From an uncultured Bacteroidales bacterium (lineage in GTDB: Bacteria; Bacteroidota; Bacteroidia; Bacteroidales; UBA932), in contig ONXC01000015.1 in NCBI GenBank assembly GCA_900321715.1, positions 1-64,000 on the forward strand: a stretch of 64,000 nt of DNA, given 5' to 3'. The notes under the pieces were generated by a model. That model was not told where the DNA came from and made no database searches. It worked only from the letters and a program-made list of their open reading frames with translations. This document shows positions 53,075-62,600 of this stretch, piece by piece. Within the stretch, counting starts at the first letter, position 1. Each line of letters opens with the position of its first letter. Made by a program: the position numbers and the translations under genes.

Positions 53075-54103
53075 CTACAGATTATACCGCAGGCCGATGC
53101 TGAGGCTAAGGCTGCTGAGGCTTTCGGCATTGTCGCTATCCGCGGTAATGGAGGCCGCCCTCCCATCACTGGTTATTACGCTGGCATTTTTCATGGCTCC
53201 GCGTATAAATGTGAGGGCGGCGCCAACGGACAGATTCTTTGCTATGCCGAAGTCGTAACCCAGCTCAAGCAGAAGCGCCGGGGCGGTTCCGCTTATGGTG
53301 TAAGACGGCGGCACAATTGTCTGTCCCCAGTCGGAATAACCGGCGATGCCATACCCTGCACGGGCCAGGAAGGCGTTGTTCCGGTTTTTGCTCGGAAGAC
53401 GGGATGAGAAGACAACACCGGCAAACCATATGTTTTCATAATCCTCCAGATACCCGTTTTTGACTCTTCCGTATTTGTCTGTGGCCGATGCCGGCATTTT
53501 GTCGGCGTAGTAGACATTCTGGGCCTTAAGGCCTACGCCGAAATAATCGGAGAAGAAGAAGGAGACGTCGGCGCCGTATGTGGGGCCCCATCTGCGGTTG
53601 TTGTTATGAGCAGTCACCACTTCTTCCACTCCAGCGACATCCTTGCCGAACCTGTATGCGCCGCCGCCCTGGATGGCAATGCGGACCGACCAGTTCTCCT
53701 TGCGGGTGTCAAGTTCGGATCCAATGAAATCCGGGATCACGTTTGTTGTCTCTTCCTCTGAAAGGATGGAGTCGTCGGCCGATAAGACCACGGCTCCTAC
53801 CCTGTGCCTGGGGCTTGTGATATCGGGCTCGAAATGTTGTGCGATCTTCAGTATATTACCGCCAGCGGTGCGGGCTTTTTCCTCTGCCAGTGTTACCAGT
53901 TCTCCATAGTCGTTGCCCTGCATCCGGATAGTCTCAAGAACTACGGCATCTTCCTGCTGGGACTGTTCCGGCTGAAGGACAGTAACCTCTTCCCCGGGCT
54001 CCAGCGGCGCCTTGGCCTTGATAAGGGTTGTTGTCACTTTTGGAGAGCACCCGGCAAGGGCCAGGAAGCCAAGAAACAGTGAATAAATGATACCTTTTTT
54101 CAT
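53075..54103 (-). CDS. Lipoprotein with outer-membrane beta-barrel-like C-terminal half
   Basis: A 342-residue protein beginning with a lipoprotein signal (MKKGIIYSLFLGFLALAGC). Residues about 25-100 form a small domain with GNDYGELVTLAEEKARTAGGNILKI, an alpha/beta pattern like those seen in LpoB/YjfS-type envelope proteins. From about 135 it is rich in Gly, Tyr and Phe and alternates as in 8- or 10-stranded barrels (GAYRFGKD, YGADVSFFFSDYFGVGLKAQNVYY, LLELGYDFGIAKNLSVGAAL), ending in SLSIGLRYNL. Function is unknown. ATG 54103 is chosen for the signal peptide. Confidence 0.7.
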   Translation of the reverse strand: MKKGIIYSLFLGFLALAGCSPKVTTTLIKAKAPLEPGEEVTVLQPEQSQQEDAVVLETIRMQGNDYGELVTLAEEKARTAGGNILKIAQHFEPDITSPRHRVGAVVLSADDSILSEEETTNVIPDFIGSELDTRKENWSVRIAIQGGGAYRFGKDVAGVEEVVTAHNNNRRWGPTYGADVSFFFSDYFGVGLKAQNVYYADKMPASATDKYGRVKNGYLEDYENIWFAGVVFSSRLPSKNRNNAFLARAGYGIAGYSDWGQTIVPPSYTISGTAPALLLELGYDFGIAKNLSVGAALTFIRGAMKNASVITSDGRAASITADSDNAESLSSLSLSIGLRYNL

Positions 54104-54202
54104 AGTGTTCGTCGCTAACGTGTACAATTATAGATGCCGTCCGGCATCCTTTTGTTGCAGGAACCAGTTATTAACTGATTAAAAACAAAGTCATAACCAC
54201 AC

Positions 54203-54245
54203 ACATCAACACGGCCAACAGGCACTTCATATTTCTATGAAGCGC
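54203..54245. repeat. Imperfect copy of the Rhs-tip boundary repeat
   Basis: About 40 bases (containing CAACAGGCACTTCAT and ATGAAG) resemble 56093-56135 in the same orientation. The two sites bracket the short Rhs tip gene and its candidate immunity gene. The rest of 54104-54292 holds no gene. Confidence 0.5.
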
Positions 54246-54292
54246 CCGGGCCGCATGATATGAGAATGATGAAATCACAAAACTGTATTACC

Positions 54293-54778
54293 CTACTTGG
54301 CTCTTACCACATCCCTATAAGGAGGATACATATGCATTGTGGACATTTCCGCGGTGGGGGGATACGGAATTTGACATTTTAATTGTAGCAAATCTTCCTT
54401 AGAGAAATCATAGCGCTGGAGGACCATATAATCTCTTACGATGTCTTCCCATCTATGCTTTTCTACTGTCTCTTTATCAAAAATAAAGAATGAGACAGTA
54501 TCACTTCCCCAGCAGTAAAATGAGTAATCTATGGTACCCTGTCCATAATTCACCTGTCCAATTTTTTCTTGTTTATTCCAAGGATGAAGCTTCACCAAAC
54601 TAAGGTCATCATATGAGAAATTAATGGATGTGTCTTTTGTCCATTGCGCATATTTATCAGGGATAAAGCAATAGAAATAATCATAGTCCTTTGGAAAATG
54701 AAAATTAAAAGCCACAAATTTCTCGCATCCTGAGAGGAGAAGAATAAAAGATAAAAGAATTACAAGTTTCTTATGCAT
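54293..54778 (-). CDS. Candidate immunity lipoprotein for the short Rhs tip
   Basis: A 161-residue lipoprotein (lipobox LLLSGC) rich in aromatic residues (NFHFPKDYDYFYCFIPDKYAQW). I recognise no family. It lies directly after the short Rhs gene (14 bases), the position of an immunity gene. As a lipoprotein it would act in the periplasm or at the outer membrane, which fits a toxin acting there. I use ATG 54778; a longer frame reaches into the upstream gene. Local A+T content is higher than the window average. Confidence 0.6.
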   Translation of the reverse strand: MHKKLVILLSFILLLSGCEKFVAFNFHFPKDYDYFYCFIPDKYAQWTKDTSINFSYDDLSLVKLHPWNKQEKIGQVNYGQGTIDYSFYCWGSDTVSFFIFDKETVEKHRWEDIVRDYMVLQRYDFSKEDLLQLKCQIPYPPTAEMSTMHMYPPYRDVVRAK

Positions 54779-54792
54779 TTGATTAGCGTCTG

Positions 54793-56118
54793 TTAATAAA
54801 TAGTTGGATAATCTCTTGTACCCCATTTATAAGATGGAAATAATGGCTGTGCAAATCTATTAGCCATAACCTCGGTAAAATAGTTATCGTGTTTATGACC
54901 AGTTTTAAAAACGAATTCAGATATAGCGCTACCTAAGCTAAGTAATCCAATTATTGGATATGTCAACCCGAACATCTTACTTTGTATAGTATGGCCATAT
55001 TCATGTGCATACATCTGGTCAATGTTTTCCACATAGTATTCAAATGTCACACTTGATGGAATTTCGCCCCAAATATCCATATTAATCATATTACCCAAAG
55101 TGACGCCTTGATAAAACTCCGAATTCTCATTCGTAATGTATGTAGCTCCTTTATAATAATCAACCCTATCTACAGCACCAACGGTGTTTCTTGCAGATGA
55201 CCAAAAATAACCTATTGCTTGTTGTGGAGCCTCCCAAGTATGGCGAAGAATACCTTCTCCAACCTGACCCCAGAATGACTTATTTTCATCAAGATAGAAG
55301 TTGCCTAGGAACATCTTGCCTGCATTAGCCAGACCTTCACCACCATGAGTGATCGCCCCTCCGACAAAACTTGTAAGAGTAGCACCAGTATTAGCCACGC
55401 CGGCCCCTATAGTTCCATATAGCATGGCTTTTCCTACTCCGCCCCAGAAGCCGGGAATGCCGGCTAAAGCCGTCATTCCCGTTATTCCCGCGTAACCTAA
55501 CGCGCCAACAGCAAAACCAGCAAGTGAGCCCGTCATTAAATACTCAATCCACTTGCCGCTGCTTAAATCTTCTCCCCGAATAGCATGTGCTGCAACATTG
55601 CCTGCCCCGAAAACAGCGGCACTGATACACGCTACCCAGAACAGCGTAGTTAAAGCAAACTCCCCATTTGGATCCTTATACCTCAACGGATTATTCAGAG
55701 CATAGGAGTAGCGGTTAAAGTTCTGCGTGAAATCCGGTGCCTGGACATAAGGGTCAGGGCTCAGGAAACGGCCAAGAAGCGGATCATACAGCCGGGCATT
55801 CATGTTGATTAGGCCGAACCAGGTGAGATGCTCATGACCAGTGTAGCCACGACCAAGGAATAATGTCGGCTCAGTTCCTGGAGTGTAAATAGCCTGTGTA
55901 GCAGGATTGCGAAGCCGCCCCCAAGGGTCATAGCTGTATTCAGCCACCAAGGTTCCGCTTGACGTGGCTATATGGGTGATACTGCCAAGGTAATCACGTC
56001 CTATGTTATATGCCGTCCAGCTGCCGCCGCTGACACGTTGAAAGGCCGATTCTGTAGAATAAGCAAAGGACGGGGCCGAAAGCAGCAAACATATCAGCAC
56101 GCCCCACAGGCACTTCAT
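54793..56118 (-). CDS. Short Rhs-tip protein with HEYGH metallopeptidase-like C-terminal domain
   Basis: A 441-residue protein with its own signal peptide (MKCLWGVLICLLLSAPSFAYS). Residues about 30-145 repeat, nearly unchanged, the last Rhs core segment of the large protein (DYLGSITHIATSSGTLVAEYSYDPWGR, GRGYTGHEHLTWFGLINMNAR, RYSYALNNPL) up to the RYKDPNGE junction. The remainder is a different tip: glycine/alanine-rich hydrophobic segments (about 150-250), then a zinc-protease motif HEYGHTIQ and a downstream HDNYFTEVMANRFA with a candidate third ligand. It is either an exchange cassette for the main Rhs gene or a self-standing secreted toxin. Confidence 0.8.
   Translation of the reverse strand: MKCLWGVLICLLLSAPSFAYSTESAFQRVSGGSWTAYNIGRDYLGSITHIATSSGTLVAEYSYDPWGRLRNPATQAIYTPGTEPTLFLGRGYTGHEHLTWFGLINMNARLYDPLLGRFLSPDPYVQAPDFTQNFNRYSYALNNPLRYKDPNGEFALTTLFWVACISAAVFGAGNVAAHAIRGEDLSSGKWIEYLMTGSLAGFAVGALGYAGITGMTALAGIPGFWGGVGKAMLYGTIGAGVANTGATLTSFVGGAITHGGEGLANAGKMFLGNFYLDENKSFWGQVGEGILRHTWEAPQQAIGYFWSSARNTVGAVDRVDYYKGATYITNENSEFYQGVTLGNMINMDIWGEIPSSVTFEYYVENIDQMYAHEYGHTIQSKMFGLTYPIIGLLSLGSAISEFVFKTGHKHDNYFTEVMANRFAQPLFPSYKWGTRDYPTIY
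55681..56030. repeat. Duplicated Rhs core segment, copy 1
   Basis: About 350 bases nearly identical (roughly 95% by eye) to 57581-57930, same orientation. It encodes the conserved Rhs core just before the variable tip and offers homology for tip replacement. Confidence 0.85.
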
Positions 56119-56135
56119 GGACGCATGAAGTGTCT
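56093..56135. repeat. Palindrome around the start of the short Rhs gene
   Basis: CCCACAGGCACTTCATG and CATGAAGTGTCTGTGGG pair across four bases (56103-56140), covering the ATG at 56118. A hairpin here could hide the start codon. An imperfect direct copy lies at 54203. Confidence 0.65.
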
Positions 56136-56175
56136 GTGGGGTGAGTTGATATGATAAACCCTTTCTCAGCAAAAA

Positions 56176-56655
56176 CTATCTTCTTTTGGTTTTTTTTATA
56201 TCCCGAACAACTGACTTAATTGATCTAACTCTTTTTTGCATCGGTGGACGATAGTCAATAATCATATCATAACCATTGACTTCTTCCCTCTGGCTCTCAT
56301 CTAGAATAAATAAAGTAGTACATCCTAAACCGTCCTTTTGTCTATGATAAAATCTTCCCTTTTCTTCAGCAAAAAAACGTTTTTTACCACAGACAAAAAG
56401 CACTCGTTTTCCTTTAAAAACCACATCCCCTGGCTTCAGATTAAAAATGAACTGGAAATAGGTTATCTCATAATCATTTAGCAATTCATTGTCATCGACG
56501 CCAATCTTTTCTATATTTGCCAATAATGAATCCGGAGCATCCGAGATGTCAAGATTTTCCTGAGCTATGCCAATACCTTTGTTAAGCATTCCTTCTTGGA
56601 TATTATTCATGCTTAAAACAAACAACCAAACAAATAAAGATAATAGATATTTCAT
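56176..56655 (-). CDS. Candidate immunity protein of the large Rhs toxin
   Basis: A 159-residue protein with an N-terminal hydrophobic segment (MKYLLSLFVWLFVLSM) that may be a signal or anchor, an acidic middle and a basic tail (KSVVRDIKKTKRR). No family is recognised. It starts one base after the stop of the large Rhs gene, which is the standard place for the cognate immunity gene. It has low G+C like its neighbours. Confidence 0.55.
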   Translation of the reverse strand: MKYLLSLFVWLFVLSMNNIQEGMLNKGIGIAQENLDISDAPDSLLANIEKIGVDDNELLNDYEITYFQFIFNLKPGDVVFKGKRVLFVCGKKRFFAEEKGRFYHRQKDGLGCTTLFILDESQREEVNGYDMIIDYRPPMQKRVRSIKSVVRDIKKTKRR

Positions 56656-56656
56656 A

Positions 56657-59600
56657 CTATGGAATCTGATATAAAAAAGGGCTTGAATAGATACCGATTT
56701 GTCTCACAAACAGTTGAGCATTAAGCATATGTGGATGGAATAAATATAAAGTCGGAACACCAGCCCGCCATAATGCTCTTGTGGAATGTCCCACGCAACT
56801 ATTAATTAACAAGTCCCATCGGCTAACTGAAGACATGTATTGTTCAATAGCTGCTTCGCTTACATTATTTAAGGGTATTGTCCAAGTACCGGGTTCTCCA
56901 GAATAAGAAGCCCATGTCTTGTTAGCCTCTTGAACTGAATCATAAAAAGTCTCTGCAAAAGTATATCCCTTATGCACAGGATGTTGACCAGGGCCGACAG
57001 AAACTAAAGTATCACCATTTTGTCCAGTAAGAGAGTGGTGCCCCCACCAATCATGTTGATTTCCATACTCATCTAATCCTTTTGTAGCAGCGGAATTGGC
57101 GTTGATGGTTGTTCCACCGCCCCACAAATAAGAGACAATATCAGTGATGTTCGCCAAAGCGCCAAAACCGTATCCTAGGTTCTCATACCATTTATTCCCT
57201 TTTTTTCCAAAATAATTCCATGTGTCATTGGTAAAATCGTAGGAAGCAAATCCATAACTCATTGAAATCGGTGTTTGCCCCTCTGTATATACCCATGTTC
57301 CAAAAGAATTAAACAACGATGATGCCATTACTGACAATGTATTTGCAAAAGGTATTCCAGAAGCGGCTATATAACTTCCGAGATATCCACTCATCCCGCC
57401 AAAAGCGGCACCAGCAATCATATATCCAAACGTCTGATCATTCCAAGCCCATTTTATGGGGTTATACTCTCCCTCATTAGCAATTACGCCACCAGAATAT
57501 GCGCCAATAACGGCCCCAACAATTGCGCCAATAATAAGCGCATCATCTATGCCAAATACTTCTCCAGAATAATCCGTATACTTCAACGGATTATTCAGTG
57601 CATAGCTGTAGCGGTTAAAGTTCTGCGTGAAATCCGGTGCCTGGACATAAGGGTCAGGGCTGAGGAAACGCCCCAGCAGCGGATCATACAGCCTGGCGTT
57701 CATGTTGATTAGGCCGAACCATGTGAGATGCTCATGACCAGTGTAGCCACGACCAAGGAATAATGTCGGCTCAGTTCCTGAAGTGTAAATAGCCTGTGTA
57801 GCAGGATTGCGAAGCCGGCCCCAAGGGTCATAACTGTATTCAGCCACCAAGGTTCCGCTTGACGTGGCTATATGGGTAATACTGCCAAGGTAATCCCTTC
57901 CTATGTTATATGCCGTCCAGCTGCCGCCATTGACCTTCTGGAGTACCATCGGGGCGGAATAAGCATCTCCACCCAAGTACAGTCGCTCCTTTATGCCGGC
58001 AGGCGTGCTGTCGTACTCATATTGGCCGCCAATATAGTATCTGGTAAGAACCGTATACCCACTATTGGACTCCTGCATCTTCACCCTGTCCCCGGCAGCA
58101 TTGTATGTGAACACAGCACTCTTTGTACCCTCCTCAAGTAAGGACGGCCTGTCAAGGCTGTTGTAGGATATCTCCTGCTGCCTGTCCGGAACAAGTGACG
58201 TTGATGACGGAGTCAGTGAGGTCACTTGATAGGGTTTGTCAGTGGTGGTATAGCCCAAAGAACCCACACTGCTAATATAGGTTATGTTACCACCAGTGCC
58301 ATAGTCCACCTCACGGCTGTTCATCATGACAAGTCTGTTGAGACTGTCATAATCAAAGAGCTCTGATTGGCCGTTAACGACGTCCGTCCTTCCGGAGAGG
58401 TTCTCAGTATTTACATTGAAGCTGTACGTGAAGTTCTGAAGAGTTCCTTCGCCGTCCATTTTCCTGTATGTGGGCATCCCGAAGTCAGTAAAGCCATATT
58501 GCCTCGTGACCAAACCCGTGGTTATCTCCGTGGGCATGCCAAGGTCGTTCTCCTCCACAAGGCTCCATACCGTGGTGCCACCGGCGATGGAGACACCGGT
58601 GTTGTTGCCGTTGGCGTAGCTGTAAGTCTCGGTGGTGATATCTCCGCCTTGGGTAGTGTACTTTATTGTAGACACATTGCCCCAACTGCCGTACGTATAA
58701 GTCTTCTTGAGCCATTTGCTATCCGGAACGGTTTCCTTTACAGTTGCTATGCGGTCATAACTGTCATATGTGTATTCCGTTCCCGTACCGTTGGTAGACT
58801 GCTCATTTGATAGTAGTCCGTAGGTGTTATACGTGTATGTTGTGTTGAACTCACCAGGGCGTACAACAGACGTTGTTCTGCCATATTTGTCCCAGCTTGT
58901 CGTGATGCTTCCATTGGGGCCGGTATGTGTCTGCTGATGCGAGCCGTCGGCATTCCACACATACGCTTCCGTACGTGTCCCCGCGCTTGGGTCCGTAATC
59001 CCGGTTCTTCGGCCATAGTTGTCATAGACGAAGGCGGTCTCCACGGTTCCGGGCGCGGTTATCTTGGACGGTTGGCCGTCATCCCTCAGAGTGTAGGTTA
59101 TTGTACCGCCGGCATCCTGCACGCTCACGACATGACCGCTGGCATCCTTGGTACTCACAGAGGTGATGCCATCCTTCACCGTAGTGACGCTGGTGCCGCT
59201 ATATGACCAGGTGGTCTGTTTTCCGGAGGCCTCGGTTATCTTTGTGGGCCTGTGATATGTGTCGTAGGTGTATGTGTTCCAATATGTTGGTGTGGAGCCC
59301 TTGAATGGAAGTGAAGACTGGCTTACTTGCCCGTAGCGGTTGTATTTTGTATCCGTATACTGCCACTGGCCGTCGAAACGCTTGCTCCCGCTTCGCACCT
59401 CACGGTCAAGGGCATCGTAGTGGGTGACTGTTGAAGCGCCACTGAAAACATCTGTTTTCGTAACCGTGTATGCACCTTCTCCTCCCCAGGCATATGCAGT
59501 GGCCTCAATTGAACTGTCTATTCGGCGTACTGTAGTTATCCGGCCAAAGGCATCGTAGGAGTAATATGTGCTACGGTTGCGGTAATCAACCACCCTGAAC

Positions 59601-62600
59601 GGTTTTCCAAACTTGTTGTAGTTTACATATGTAGTAGTGTGACCCAATGCGTCGGTATCGGTAAGGCAGTATCGGCCATTTGAGTCATAGGTATATGTAT
59701 GACCTATGAACTCTGTGGCGTTATACGGAGCGCTCTTTTCCGTAAGGACATTGCCGTGACTGTCATAGGTCCACTTTGTTTCACCAGTAAGACGGGTGGA
59801 ATCTGAGGCTTCAAAAAAAGGATTGGCCGAAGGGCAGTAGCACTTACCCTTGTAGTACTTCTTTGAGACCGGGCGGAATAGAGCATCAAGCGTTGTCATG
59901 GTCTTCTCCTTCCACTGGTACTCCGTGTCTGAGTCTAGGTTCTGCGTGGTTGCGTCTACCGTAACGGAACCAAGGACGTATTTTGAAGCAGAATTGCTGT
60001 GCTGATACGTCAGCCGGTGCTTTTCATACTGGTAACCATGTCCGGATACGCTTCGGCTGGTCCGGGTCTCAGTGGGAAAGTCCCATGTGTCGTAGGTGTA
60101 GCTGGTCTGCGAACGAACCCCCGTGAGGGCGTCGACCGCTACGCTTTGAGTAAGACGTGGACTGAGTTTTCCATAGGTCGTGCTATGGCTGTCCCAGGTG
60201 TTGGTGAGGGTGTAATATGCCGGATCTGACTGGCTTACGCCCTTCTTGCATACTACTTTACTTACAACGCCCATCTTGTCCGGGAGATAGTACACATCTG
60301 TGGCATCATTAACATGAAATGTGGCGGGACTTGCCATCTCCTTTGTCCGAATCCGGGAAAAGCCGCAGAATCCGAGGCCCCAGTTATGTACGACGCCGTT
60401 GTAATATTCATACTGATTGACCTTGTACCAAGTTGTGGGCAAAGCGGAGAGGTAGGAGTACCCGCTTGAAAGGACATATATCGGAAGAGCCCGGAAAGTG
60501 TAGCCCTGGGAGTTGTCGACCGTAATAGATGCGTCATTCCACGTGGGGGCATTTGACGGAAGATAGGTGTAGTTGCTCCGGAGCCGCTTCCCATAACTAT
60601 CCACGGTCATGGTTATGTGGCGTGATGCGCTGGTGATACCTTGATAAGAATAGTTGTACACCGTAAGTCCGTCGAACTTCATGAATGCACTGGGCTTGTT
60701 GTAGGCAGAAACATTCACGGGGACTATGCCATTGGCATCTTTTACATTGTCTGGGGACAACTGATATGAGCCAAAGCTATATCCGTTAAGACTCATGTAT
60801 GTTCCCAATGTGGCGGTTGTGGCCGAGGTCTTTTTTACCGTAACCATGTCGGCCATGCCGTCATGGTTTACGTCCATGAACATCGCACTGGTGAAGGAAG
60901 ACGGCTGTGCCAGAGTGACACTCTTCTGGGTAAACGAGTGACCGTTATAGTAGTAAATTGTCCAGGAAGAAGATGAACTAGACGAGGGGGTGCGCGCTAT
61001 GTCAAGGTAACCGTCACCGTTGATGTCGGCAAAATATAGGGGCCGGTCTTCATCCGTAAATATATTTGCAAGAGGGCTTAGCAATATTCGGTCTAGGGAA
61101 AAATGATTGCTTTGCCATAGCCTGAAAACGTAGATTCCGTCATTTTCAGCATGACAAAGCTCCGTCCGCCCGTCACCGTCTATGTCATAAACAAAAAGGC
61201 ATTCCTCTTTGTCAATGGAAAAGTCAAATAACACACTATCGGTAATGATGCTTTGAGAATCAAGGTCTATTAAAGCAGTATAACAGTTTTGAGGGAGTCC
61301 GATTTCCTCATCATCGATATTCCTGTTATATGCTACTGCTAGCAGATCGGCTTTTCCATCTCCGTTGAAATCTCCCCAGCGATATACCCTGTTATATGGA
61401 TAAATATTATAATGGGCACCGTTGAGACTTACGACAAATGCAGTGCTATCAGATACTTCACCGGAGTTATTACATTTGTATGTGGTAATACGGACCTTAG
61501 TCTTGCTATTTGAAACTCCATCAAGATTAACTTTGACCATCTCGTCTACTCCGTCTCCGTCTACATCTACGGCATCCATGGTTTGAAAACCCTCCCCGAA
61601 TGAAAGGGTGAGAGTATCTATGCTGTGGCTATTGCCTTCAAGGCGTGGGATGAAGACAATACGCTGGTTTTTTGGAGAAAAACAGCCATATTCCCATGCG
61701 GACGTCAGCGGGTCTCGTCTTGCAGAATAAGGAGCATAGTTCGGATAGATTAAAATGCCGTCGCGGTATTCTCCATTTAGGAATTTGCCACGTTTGTATA
61801 AGGGCGCTATCTGAAATGATGCACCTAACGTTATGCTTTGATTGTCTTTTTTGAGATATTGAGAAGCCGGAATAGAAGGATACGTAAACTCTACCGGCGG
61901 CAGAGACGCTGTCCCAGAGGTGCACTCAATGCGATTCAAAAGCCACAGAGGGCCGGACTGCTGGTATGTAAAATTATACGTTGCAAGGATTTCACCATCG
62001 GAGCGGGACTCAATGGAAGAGAGGCGTCCTGTATACCTGATAGTCTTACCCGCGAAGTAACGGATAGGGCAGTCAGCCCAGTCCGTATAAGTGAAGTTTA
62101 TTTCCCCGCTATAATTATTTTCACTGTCATATCCGTAACGTATAGACGTAATGTAATCGTTACCAGAGATGGAGTCTATCGTATAGGAAAAAGTAATCTT
62201 GTTTCCCAACAAATCCGTCATCTCCGAAAGCTTATAGAAAACAAGATTGTAATTATACGAATGGCTTCGACCATAAACGGCACGGACTCCGTTTGGATAC
62301 AGGACCGTGAATTTTGTTACTCTTCCATAAGAATTAGTTTCCGTTGCAGCGAGAATGTGGCCTCTGGCTGTTTCCAGTGGGTATTCAGACGACGTGGCGG
62401 AATGCTCATTAGTCACAAGGGGCACTCCGTCCAAGGCGAAGACAGGGTCTGATGCCGTGACATCGGCCGCCTTGATTTCTCCGTGATAGTACTCATTCTT
62501 GTTGATGAGTTTGATGCAAGATATGCCTTGAATATCCCAGCCATAACCGGCCCAGCCTTCGGACGCCTGGCTGTTATAAGCAAGTGACACATTGGGAACC

